Below are positions 43,978 to 53,606 of a stretch of 64,000 nucleotides of DNA, piece by piece. This stretch comes from Microcyclospora pomicola (lineage: Eukaryota > Ascomycota > Dothideomycetes > Capnodiales). The notes below the pieces were generated by a model. The model was not told the DNA's origin. It did no database searches and was given only the letters and a program-made list of their open reading frames with translations. The position numbers and the translations under genes were made by a program. The stretch is from the NCBI GenBank assembly GCA_002786065.1, contig NHNY01000008.1, positions 372,001 to 436,000 of the forward strand, written 5' to 3'. Each line of letters opens with the position of its first letter. Positions within the stretch are counted from its first letter, which is position 1.

Positions 43978-46337
43978 ATGGAGTTTCAGCTTACTTTTCC
44001 GGAAGCATTCGCGCCTGTCAAGCCTCTACCAACACTATTGCCAGCACCGTACAAGACACCAGACAACAGCGACAACACCGGCACCGCTTTGGACCCAAGC
44101 CTATCAGAGGCCTCGTCTGGCGGCGGCAAACGGCACAAATGCCCTCGTGCTGATTGCGATAAGTCGTTCACGAACTCACAGACACTTGGAAGGCACCTTC
44201 GTCACCACGACGGCCAGAAGTACACATGTCCTGAGTGCGGTCGAAAGTTTCGACGCCCCGACACCCTCACAACCCACCGTAATAAGTTCCATCCTCGAGA
44301 ACGCTCAGAGACACGGGACACGACCATTGCCATGCAAGACGCCCAGCCAGATACTGAGATCCCTCTATCTGCTGTCGATGGACCAAATCTGAGTGCCTTG
44401 CCTGATGTCTTCTCAAGCGAACAGTCCACACCATCGGCTGTTCTAGATCAAACTGTGCGTGCTGCGGAAGACGACAGCAGAGAATCATCTCCAGCCGACG
44501 GGCTGAGCGATCCCTTTCTAGAGCAGCGCTCACAATACAAACCCGTGGACCAAGTTGTTACAGATATGTACACGATGTATGGATCGTACAACGCAACGAA
44601 ACAAGAGCTTGGGCCTACGACTGCCATGCCGTCATATGGGGATGGGTTCATCCCGTGCGATCCCTATCTCGACCCATACTCCTCCTACGATTCCTATTAC
44701 CCACCCTACCCTGGTAGATCCTCCTTCTCCGCTCCCGGCTACCCGGCCCACAATGGTGGCTCCTCGTGGTACAGTCCCTACTACCCGCCCTACGCTGGTG
44801 GCTACTCATCCTACGACTCCGGCTCTCTGCGCTACGGTGAATATCCTATCTGGCGTGAGCTTTGCGCTTTGTTCAATCCACACAGGTTCACAGATCGACG
44901 CTTGTGCGAACATGGTAGCAAGTGTATCCTCATGTCCGATACGAGCTTGGAAGATCGCCATCCTTATCTTGAACCCAGTCAACATCGTCAGACCACGTTC
45001 TGCCGCCTTCCACCACCAGATTGGAACACGTTCTGCCGCCTCCCAGGCAAGAAATTCTCGCCACTCGTCCCAGGTTTTCCCGAGCCTCAAGACTTGGAAT
45101 TTCTGCTACGGCACAAAGAGCGCATGCGCCGCTTCGATCGCTTCATGGGATACTTCCGAGCAACGCACGCTCAATTCCAGCGCGAGTTCACAGAGCCACC
45201 CAATCTAGAATTGCAGTGCATTATGGACCAAAACATCTTCAAGACACTACGGCCGCACAAGGAAGATTTCCGTCGTGCATTCAAGGATGGCATGAGCGCC
45301 GTCCGTAGAATGCTCGCCGGCGTCCTGCCAACTAATTTGGATGCCGCACTCGGCATCGCTGAAGTCGCAAGCGCAATGTCCAAGCTCGTGGGAAAGGATG
45401 AACAATTAACGGTATGTGAGGATGACTTCCTCTCCGACCTGTCTCGACTGAAGATTGAGCTTTTCCCCGCCGATCAAGCCGCGTATGACTACTACACCTC
45501 GCTGCTCTGGGGGTTCAGGCCGGTCAAGGATGCGGCGTGGGCACGAATGCCTGATGGAGAGAATCTGGATTTTCTTCGGGATCTCCTTTCGAAGCTCCTG
45601 TTGGACACAGGGTTTGAGATCGTCGACGACAAGCTTGTGGAGTGTGAGGTCGTCTTTCAAACTCATCTTGCCAGCCCAGTATCGAGTGACGCAAGCGGCT
45701 CGATGGAGTCAGAATCGACTTCGCTGCCGTCAGATGCCGCGCCGCCCGCTCCATGTCAAGAGACAAGCCGTGAGCCCACTGCGCAGCCAAGTCTCGCATC
45801 TAGCGGCACCAGCAAGACTGCGCCAGATCTGCCTATGCTGTCCAGCCTCATCGTGGTGGCAGCCGGTACGATCTTCACCTTCGTCCTGGCCTTTCTGCTC
45901 TGTAAGTGTCCCCCCCCTCTGACTACCAATCCATCCACGAGACGTACTGAGCCTTCTCTCCAGCCTTCTCCACCGTCAGCGACATGACTAAGTTGCGCGA
46001 TTGCTTCAGCACCGCCGACCGCGAATGCATGTGGACCACGTTCAAATATGACTACATCAGCACGCTTCTAGAGGACAGCATCGTCGCTTCTCTCCCCAAC
46101 CTCACAGGTCTGCTCAAAACGCTGCAGATATCCCAAACGCTCGGCACCTTCACATCGATCGAGCGCGCGCTGTTGCAGCAAGTCACCTCAGACGTATCGT
46201 TCCGCGTCGAGGGGAATCACTTGATGTCACGGGTGCACAACGCGATGGAACGATGCGGAAAAGAGGCCCAGCGTTGGCTCCGCAACAGTTCCCTGGCAGT
46301 AAACTGCCAACTTCTCCAGCTTTTCTTATCAGGCTAA
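43978..46337 (+). CDS. C2H2 zinc-finger protein with a predicted transmembrane segment
   Basis: Exons 43978-45901 and 45964-46337, with a 62-base GT-AG intron, encode 765 residues. Two C2H2 fingers lie near the N-terminus: C55-x4-C60-x12-H73-x3-H77 and C84-x2-C87-x12-H100-x4-H105, linked by DGQKYT. Then come an acidic/serine region, a tyrosine-proline-rich stretch with YPPYPG and YSPYYPPYAGGY repeats, and a helical domain (PDWNTFCRLPGKKFSPLV, FLRDLLSKLLLDTGFEIVD). Residues about 622-643 (MLSSLIVVAAGTIFTFVLAF) form a strong hydrophobic helix, followed by about 120 further residues. This suggests a membrane-anchored factor that might be released by cleavage, which is inference. An alternative without splicing would stop soon after the helix. 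Orthology is not recognised. Confidence 0.75.
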
Positions 46338-47214
46338 AACCTCGTCTGCTTCTTCTCTTTTCTTTTGCTTTCCTATCGATCGGGTTTGGCGTGGGCTGGG
46401 TTACGGTTGGCTTTGGTCACGATACGATCTAAAGAATGTCTTTCACTTTTTGATGATATTTACTGTAATCCTAAGCCGAACATGTAGGCTTACTTTGCAC
46501 CCGAGAACATGGAGGCTTCCCGTCAATGAGACAATGAAGGCGTGATGGAAAGGCATATATCGAGATATGAATATTGAACAATTATGTTGCAGGTCTAGCT
46601 AGGCGTAAGGCAGGGAAGGCGTGATGTATAGCACATATCAACACTATCTTACATACTCGCATCAAATAGAGGACTTCACGACTGTTCGCTCAGAGGCGCG
46701 CGCATGACATTCAATCATCGATATGCTGGTCCATCTTCAGAGCATTGCAGGCTCAAAGGTGGACATCTCCCTTTGACGTCTCCCTTGTTGGACTTGGCCA
46801 TGGCATCACAGTCGCTCCGTGATGAGCATGTAGGCGGATACTCGGCTCTGCCATGTAAGTCACCGGTGGTTGAGGAGGGCGGGGACGTGTCATGATGGAA
46901 ATGCTAGTTGGTATGGTATGGTGTATACTACATGAGTTGTTATGCTGGAGGAAGTCATTCGAAGTGCACCTTTCTACCAGAGCATACATCAGAATGGCTG
47001 GATTGGTGTCTTCGAGCTCTTGATCATGGGTTCTCTCGTGCTGTAGCCTGGAGTCATTGGCTTGCCTATGCCGATCTCAAAAAAAATATTGGCATGCGAA
47101 GACTTGACCTGCAAAATCTAAGGAACGCCTGATGTTGTTCCAAGGAGAACAGTTGCCAATACCTCCCTCCATCGCTATTGAAGCTGTTCCACAACGTGCG
47201 CCGTTGTAAACCTC
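46338..47214. other. Intergenic between convergent genes
   Basis: 3' flanks of the C2H2 gene and PFS2. No gene recognised. Confidence 0.5.
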
Positions 47215-49080
47215 TTACCGCGCTTTGGTATACAAACCCTGCCGCATGAGTTCCTTAAGACTATCTTGCTGGCTAGGCAGCGGTCCCCTCTTCCGCACCC
47301 CCGCTGCATCGTTCGCAGCATCCTGCATCATAGGAGGCATTTGGCCCATGCCAGGCACGCCATTAGGCATGGGTGGGAGCGGGAACCCTGCTGGTGGGAA
47401 GCCTGGTGGCATCGGTGGAAAGCCAGCTGGCAATTGCCCGTTCACACCTGGTGGGAAAGGGGGCGGAGGAGGAAGCTGGCCGCCGAAGGCTTTCTTGAGA
47501 GCTTCGAGATCCATGCCGGGTGGGAAAGCTGGCAGCATGCCATTGACGAGAGGTGGAGGGAAGGGTAGCTGCGCATTTGCTCCAAGGTTTGGTATCGCAA
47601 GAGGCTGTGCGCCGCCTGTGCCAAGTACATCCGGGATTGATGATGGTATGCCGGCTGCAAGCCCTGGTAGACCGGCGAGACCAGGCAAGCCAGACCTGAC
47701 AGGCTGGTTTTGATCTATAAGCCCATTCGCTTCGTCCTCTTCTTCGGCTTCCTCCTCCTCACGTAGCCTCTGCGCTTCCGCTTTTCTCCAGGTACCTTGC
47801 GCTTCTGCTGCAGCTTGGCCGATATGCCACTTGTCGTTCGAGTAGGACTCGTCGCCAGGTCTTGGCCGTGTCCAAAAGCGCGTAGCGCGATCGTTCGAAC
47901 CGGACGCAAGAATGTGACCGAGAGGATGCCAGTCCATGCTCCAAATTGAGAACTCGTGAGCGAATTGAACTTTGTGTGCTGGGTAGATGGTCTGAGCTGG
48001 GGCTTCACTCGGATTTGGTGCATCGTAAGGAGACAGCGTGGCTGGTACGCCCGTCGGTGCATTTGGCTCATCAAGCAAGTAATGGAACATAGCACCGTCG
48101 CCACCTCCAGTTGTCAACATAGATGAGTGGATCGGATGCCATACAAGCGAACTGATCTCCTTCTCATGGTCTTTCAAGAGGAACACATCCCGCATCATTC
48201 GCAGGTCGAAGACCCTCGCTGTTGAGTCTCGAGCGCAAGATGCCAGTAATATGCCATTGTTCGGCTCGAATCTCGTCATCGCTAGTGTATTCTTGTGCCC
48301 GTGTAGAGTGGTCAAGCATCGGCCTGTCCGTGGGTCCCACAACTTGACTTGGTGATCTTTAGATCCAGAAACGAGCAGACCTTTTGAGGGATGCCAATCT
48401 ACACATTTTACATCCCATTGATGGCCGGTCAGCGTCAATTCTTCATCACCTCGCGCGAAGTCCCAGATTTTGAGCGTAGCATCGTCTGACGCCGTGGCAA
48501 ACTTCACATCGGTCGGAGCAAAAGCGACATCCCTGACGGGATCCTGATGGGCCTGGATGACCTTTACATCCAAGAAATTGGTCTGATGATATTTCACGAT
48601 GCCGTCTTGACTCGCTGAAATGAGCCATTCGTGGTCGTGTGAGTATTCAATGGCGCGGACTGCCGAGTCTTGACCCTGCATGATAGTCTCGAAATTGAAG
48701 CTCGTGCCATTCCAGAGCGTAAATTCGCCACTCGTTGAGCCCGTGAGCAGGCGCCGGCCCTCGGGAGTCCACTTGACTACATTCACCGGATGCCGCACCT
48801 TGTTGAGCGAGGAGTGAAGATGCTTAGCGGGGATGGAATCCGCAGCACATCCTCTGTGTGCTGCAGGCGGGAGCATGTCGGCGATGTAGCTCGGGCTGGG
48901 TCGTTCACTCTCGAATCCTCGGGGTGCCTTGCCCTTGGCTCGTCGGTTATGCATCCAGTGAACGTAAGTGGTGCCAATATCGGTCGCCGGTCGTCGATTC
49001 GGCCTCCCTCTTCGTACAGTCCCTTCCGCACCACCAGCGTCTCCGCCGTAGCCCCCAGAGTTGCCGAATCCGGAGTCCAT
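47215..49080 (-). CDS. PFS2: Polyadenylation factor subunit Pfs2 (WDR33 family)
   Basis: Single exon, 621 residues. The N-terminal RRGRPNRRPATDIGTTYVHW block and the following seven WD40 repeats (for example HPVNVVKWTPEGRRLLTGS, ASDDATLKIWDFARG, HQWDVKCVDWHPSKGLLVSG) are diagnostic of Pfs2/WDR33. The last 170 residues are glycine/proline-rich (GMPPFPPG-like repeats) as in filamentous-fungal orthologues. Pfs2 is a core part of the cleavage and polyadenylation factor and helps read the AAUAAA-type signal. The first ATG is at 49080; a longer frame upstream has no ATG. Confidence 0.94.
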   Translation of the reverse strand: MDSGFGNSGGYGGDAGGAEGTVRRGRPNRRPATDIGTTYVHWMHNRRAKGKAPRGFESERPSPSYIADMLPPAAHRGCAADSIPAKHLHSSLNKVRHPVNVVKWTPEGRRLLTGSTSGEFTLWNGTSFNFETIMQGQDSAVRAIEYSHDHEWLISASQDGIVKYHQTNFLDVKVIQAHQDPVRDVAFAPTDVKFATASDDATLKIWDFARGDEELTLTGHQWDVKCVDWHPSKGLLVSGSKDHQVKLWDPRTGRCLTTLHGHKNTLAMTRFEPNNGILLASCARDSTARVFDLRMMRDVFLLKDHEKEISSLVWHPIHSSMLTTGGGDGAMFHYLLDEPNAPTGVPATLSPYDAPNPSEAPAQTIYPAHKVQFAHEFSIWSMDWHPLGHILASGSNDRATRFWTRPRPGDESYSNDKWHIGQAAAEAQGTWRKAEAQRLREEEEAEEEDEANGLIDQNQPVRSGLPGLAGLPGLAAGIPSSIPDVLGTGGAQPLAIPNLGANAQLPFPPPLVNGMLPAFPPGMDLEALKKAFGGQLPPPPPFPPGVNGQLPAGFPPMPPGFPPAGFPLPPMPNGVPGMGQMPPMMQDAANDAAGVRKRGPLPSQQDSLKELMRQGLYTKAR

Positions 49081-49579
49081 GCTGGTTGGAATGCGCTGAA
49101 AGAGCACGGCTCGGTATTTATTCAACAACCCAGAGATGGTGACCGGCTCTGCGAAACCACAGTCGCGTTGGACTTATCGTGCAAGGCTCACGCACTATAT
49201 GGCGCACGCGGTATTGATGGAATGAAGTTTGGGGAAAACCACTCATAGCATATGTTGCTGTGCTTTGTTCATGCGCGTTGGCTAACGACGTGCAGTCCGA
49301 GCCCGAAACATAATTTGATTGGACGGAAGTGAGAACGCACTAACGGATATCCTGCCGGAAGTACAATCTAGATGGATAGAGGCACACGACATGTAGCTAT
49401 ATCTTGCATGTGCACAGGTAAAATTGACATGACATTCATTATCGTAACATTCTTGAGCAATTTAGCACAGGCTATTTCATCCCGTACTCTTGTGTTGAAA
49501 GCTTCGCATATCAACACTACGCGCCCATTATGTGCATAAACCAAAGATGGCTCAGTGAAGCAGATTACTGCTAAAGCTG
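49081..49579. other. Intergenic between leftward genes
   Basis: Upstream of PFS2 and 3' flank of DGAT1. Nothing recognised. Confidence 0.45.
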
Positions 49580-51151
49580 TCATGGCGTCAATTGTCCGAG
49601 TCCTGGCCATGCTGGTCTCACCGCATCTGCACCGTATTTTGCTTGCCACGCGAAGAAGTATATCAGCGCAGCAAGCGGCTGTCCTAGGATACAGAAGGAG
49701 GCCCAGAAAATCAAGTTACCAGCAATTTTTGCATTATGTCCCTTCATCTTAGACAGCGGATCAGTAATGATAATGAGCGGAATTTGCGCCATCATGCCCG
49801 CGAATGCCACGCCGAGAAGGTTGTGAGTGGGGATGCCAATCAGTAGCTCATGCAGAATGCCTGAGAATGTGAAAACAATGAGCGAAGCCAGCATAGGTGA
49901 GACGCCCCGAGAGATCAGTGGAGCGTAGATGTGCCGCTTCATGAAATGGGTGACAGGTTTGTTCCAGCTCGTCCAATAACCACGTAGGTCGGAAGAGTTC
50001 CACCAATCGCTGTAGAACTCGCGGTCTCCAAACCGCATCAGCTCAGCGAGCAGATTGAGGAACGACTGGAAGAATGCAAAGAATCCTGCAAGCCAGCACA
50101 CAAGACTGATGGAACTGAGTTTCAGCGTCCGTTCGAGGATGTTGATGAATCGCAGCTTCTCAATGTCGGTCAGACTGTTTTGTAGCAGTGGCACGGCGTA
50201 TTGTGCACAAGCCAGCCAGATGACCACGCCAAGTAGAGAGGCTTCAGCCGCACGGCGAGCAACGAAATCCCAGCGGATCTTCTCCGTTCGTGGATATACG
50301 GGTTGGTAGATCAAAGTGGGCGCCCACCAGAAGTAGCTCAAATTTCGCAAGGTTATGTTCTGCGGATACGGGCAGCTCTTGTATATGGCGGGCAGTGGAG
50401 ACGTCTCAGCACCTGTGTAATTTGCATACGAGTGCCTCAGGTCGCGGTTAGTGAAGGCGTAGGAGCAGACCTTTAGCCAGACGATCACCGCATGGATCTC
50501 AGATATCATTCCCAGACCAGGGTTGTAGATTCCGAAGTATATCACGCAAGTAGAAAAGACCAACATGCAGGTCGCGTTGAATGCATGGCAGAACGCAATG
50601 ACCCGCCACGTCGAGAACAAAGACTTCTTGTGTGTTTCCACGTTCTTGTCATCCTTGCGTTCTTCCGACTTCTTGGCTCGGGCGACTTTTTCCTTCGCAT
50701 ATTGCGCCGCGAGAAGCTCGATCGTGTACGCGATGAATAAGTGGCATGGCGTAAGCAGGTACAAGATCGCAAACCACTTCCAATCGGCGCTATCAATCGA
50801 TGACCCGGACAGCGTGACGAGTATTCCATACTTCTTCAAGTTTACAATCATCAGACGAAGGTTCGATACTAACAGCACCATGGCCATGAGGTTGCGGAAG
50901 CCGGCATACGATGGAGGGCTCGTAGACTCAAAGCTGAGACATGAAGTCCGCGCTTGTACGTGGGTCGCAAAGGTATGCTTGTATTTGTCCGAACCTCGTT
51001 GATCGCTTCGTCGCTTCTCTTGATCTAGCGGTGCCATAACGCTACCGTTCATTGGGATGCTACGTTGAGCATTGACGATCTGCTGGGAGCGGTCGGACGT
51101 GGTAGTGACCACTCCCGAGCTCATAGCCGCGGTGTTCCAGGAAGTAGCCAT
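49580..51151 (-). CDS. Diacylglycerol O-acyltransferase, DGAT1 type (MBOAT)
   Basis: Single exon, 523 residues, about nine hydrophobic segments. The MBOAT hallmark FYSDWWNSSDLRGYW is followed by the active-site histidine in SGILHELLIGIP. The N-terminal region carries SPPSYAGFRNLMAMVLLVSNLRLM, matching DGAT1, and lies after a hydrophilic tail of about 75 residues. The motif FYxDWWN separates DGAT1 from sterol acyltransferases (FYxDWWNS also occurs in these), but the PSYAGFRNLM block favours DGAT1. The enzyme makes triacylglycerol from diacylglycerol and acyl-CoA in the ER. Sterol O-acyltransferase is the alternative. Confidence 0.87.
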   Translation of the reverse strand: MATSWNTAAMSSGVVTTTSDRSQQIVNAQRSIPMNGSVMAPLDQEKRRSDQRGSDKYKHTFATHVQARTSCLSFESTSPPSYAGFRNLMAMVLLVSNLRLMIVNLKKYGILVTLSGSSIDSADWKWFAILYLLTPCHLFIAYTIELLAAQYAKEKVARAKKSEERKDDKNVETHKKSLFSTWRVIAFCHAFNATCMLVFSTCVIYFGIYNPGLGMISEIHAVIVWLKVCSYAFTNRDLRHSYANYTGAETSPLPAIYKSCPYPQNITLRNLSYFWWAPTLIYQPVYPRTEKIRWDFVARRAAEASLLGVVIWLACAQYAVPLLQNSLTDIEKLRFINILERTLKLSSISLVCWLAGFFAFFQSFLNLLAELMRFGDREFYSDWWNSSDLRGYWTSWNKPVTHFMKRHIYAPLISRGVSPMLASLIVFTFSGILHELLIGIPTHNLLGVAFAGMMAQIPLIIITDPLSKMKGHNAKIAGNLIFWASFCILGQPLAALIYFFAWQAKYGADAVRPAWPGLGQLTP

Positions 51152-51832
51152 GACGGACAGCCAGTGGGCGAGGTGTCGGTAAGGCTTTTCGATTGTGTCA
51201 AGATAGACAGAACGGTCTCACAGGATCCAGCTACAGCTGATCTCGGAGGACAGTCGGGTGCTGTAGGGATTGATCTTACAGCTTACGTTCGTCGCAATGG
51301 CCTGGTCGCAGCTAGAACGAACGAACGGCGGGACCTTTTCGGAGGTGACAGGAGAGGAGAAGAAGCCATCGAACTTGCTGAGAAGCAGGCTGAGCAAGGT
51401 AGAGGTATGAATGTAGATTTCAAGCTTGCCAGGATTATGGTGGAATACTTGGAGTTGCTGTAGCTCTTCCCCAACAAATTCCCCGCGACATGAGACCCCG
51501 GAATGTGACGGTGACGACATGATCGTGTTCCAACGTGTACATACTATACATGTTGACTTCAGAAGATTCTTTCACAACTGTATGGAGTGCTCGATGTCAG
51601 TAGACTGTGCGAAGCACACAAAGCTAAGATCTTGATACGCTCGGTACACGCCCTCTACTAAATTAGAGCTACAGCAGACAAGCGCCAGAGCGATCGCACC
51701 CCATCGAAAGCAGTCTTTGAAAACCCATGGCGCCTCGACAGTTCATCTGCTGGAGTGCACTGCCTTGCAGTACATTCGGCGTCCTGCTCGCCACACGACA
51801 TGAACATCGATACCCTGGGCCTCTCAGCCAAT
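51152..51832. other. Intergenic between leftward genes
   Basis: Upstream of DGAT1 and 3' flank of the DUF7918-like gene. Overlapping short frames on both strands (for example 51218-51520) lack family resemblance. Confidence 0.45.
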
Positions 51833-52904
51833 TCAGTCTTCGGTGAGATCCAGTATCTCCACTCCGGATTCTTCGATAATGCGCGCTCTCTTGCTCGTGC
51901 AAGCGAACACCTCTATGCCACCATCGTCACTTTCCTGGTCAATGGCTTGGGCGTGATCGCGCTTCTCTGCTTTGACTTCTGTCTTGACAGAGACTGTCTG
52001 CTGCTGTCGGAGGCGGCGGACCAGTTCCCTGGCTTCTGCCGGAGACAGATCATCGGGGTCACGATTTTCCAATGGAACCGGAGATGGACTTCGAGGGATC
52101 AAGCCTTCAATCTGAAGATCCTCTGAGCAATAGTCAGCCGTGACTCGACGCTGGGTCTCTCGGGGCACTCACTGCGACACCTGTACTTGAACACCCCGGT
52201 TGCAAACGTCGGGCCGTAGGGATACTCCATCTCAATCTCCCCTACCGCGGCAGCAGGCTTAGGTACGCCAAGCCTCAAACAGATCATCAGCAAGTGGCTG
52301 GACGAGTAAAACACTTTCAACATACGCAGTCTGGTTTGTGATAGCCCGCCCTTTCAACCCCTTCTCGGGTATCTTGTCAGCCCCTAGACTGGGGCGTGCG
52401 TATTCAACGCAAGGTTTCTCCTTACCCACAGGTCGGACATGGCGAAAATCTACCTTGACTGTCCCAAGGTCTTTGTAAGTATTGACGGGGTTAGTTGTCA
52501 ATTGCGCATCATCTAGATATATGTCAGCTGAGCTCATCTTGCAGCGTAAATAGAGTCGTACCCATCTGCAGTGCAGTGAACATGAACTGCTCCTCGGTCC
52601 ACTGTCCGCGCTGGCTACACATTCTGACCCCGCCAATTTGATACGGCCTGCCCTTGTGTCTTGCGCTGTGAACGCGGTTAAGGAGGTATTTGCCATCGAT
52701 ATATAGCGAGCACCTCAAAGTATCCTTGAGCTTGAAACCATGCTCCATGAGTACTTGGATCGCAAAGTTCTTGCCAGCGCTGGACTGCACGTAGCGCACG
52801 ATCTCGCCGGGCGCCTGCTGTTCTTCATTGTTCAGTAACTCCTCCAACGGGATATTGTCCACAAGTATGTTGACCTGCAGTCCTGGAGCGTGCGGGAACC
52901 TCAT
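51833..52904 (-). CDS. DUF7918-like protein with a C-terminal SUMO-interaction-like motif
   Basis: Exons 52562-52904, 52326-52512, 52173-52273 and 51833-52122, with introns of 49, 52 and 50 bases, give 306 residues. The N-terminal domain (PGLQVNILVDNIPLEEL, SSAGKNFAIQVLMEHGF, CSLYIDGKYL) followed by EIEMEYPYGPTFATGVFKYR is the layout of the fungal DUF7918 family, whose function is unknown. The C-terminal region has a conserved-looking helix SPAEARELVRRLRQQQ, acidic and basic patches, and ends GVEILDLTED: a hydrophobic core followed by acidic residues, as in SUMO-interaction motifs. The last point is inference from pattern. All four exons are needed to keep the frame. Confidence 0.78.
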
Positions 52905-53606
52905 AGTGGAGGTGTCCTATGATGGCAGCGCGGACCGTTGTGAGGGAAGTCGGACTATCATTCCAGGAAGTTATCGTGGTGTGTTGCAACTGGAAAGTGT
53001 CTTGCAGGTGAACGTGAAGTGAAGAAGGTGAAGGTGACTTCCAGGCCATGAGACAAGCCCCCACCCTGTATTTGCTTTCTTCACATGCAGTCAGAGTTGA
53101 TTTAAGGTATACAAAACTTAGGGAATATGGTTTGCAGCTCTACACATCTAGTATACACATAAGGTACAAAGTTTCAGATGTAGGTAAACAGAGTCATTTG
53201 ACCATGTATGAAAGGCACATACCTTACGTTCGTGTTGATGTGCATCAATCTCCTAGTGTTGGATATGAACCCTGATCTACAGCGGATGGTGTAGATCTGC
53301 GAGCGTTGATCTGCGAGCGTTGGACGCTCGCAGATCTCAATAAACACACCACTTGTGTGAGATCTGTCTAGCTAATATGGCTGCATGAATATCTAGCTTG
53401 TAACACCATCGGTCTATGTATCACCAGTCGCATCAACTCGTGTGCCAGCGCGACAGAGTAATGATGAGGCGAACAGGTAGTAAGGAGGGCTACCCAAAAA
53501 GCAGCAGTCCTAAGTAAGGACGTATGACACTGTGACTATCACTCGACAACACACCAGACAGATTCAAGAATTCCCTTTCTTTAACGTTGTACAACAATAT
53601 GAAATC
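52905..53606. other. Intergenic, AT-rich, with a tandem/inverted repeat
   Basis: Upstream of the DUF7918-like gene and 3' flank of PEX8. Contains the repeat described at 53293-53337. No gene. Confidence 0.5.
53293..53337. repeat. Tandem 14-base duplication forming two alternative perfect hairpins
   Basis: GATCTGCGAGCGTT occurs twice in tandem (53294-53307, 53308-53321), followed by its inverted copy. AGATCTGCGAGCGT at 53293-53306 pairs with 53324-53337 over 14 bases. The second copy, 53308-53320, pairs with 53324-53336 over 13 bases with a three-base loop (TGG). Confidence 0.85.

Noticed and set aside
52990-53290. AT-rich stretch considered as a degraded mobile element
   Set aside because: No terminal repeats, target duplications or transposase remnants; only local AT richness.
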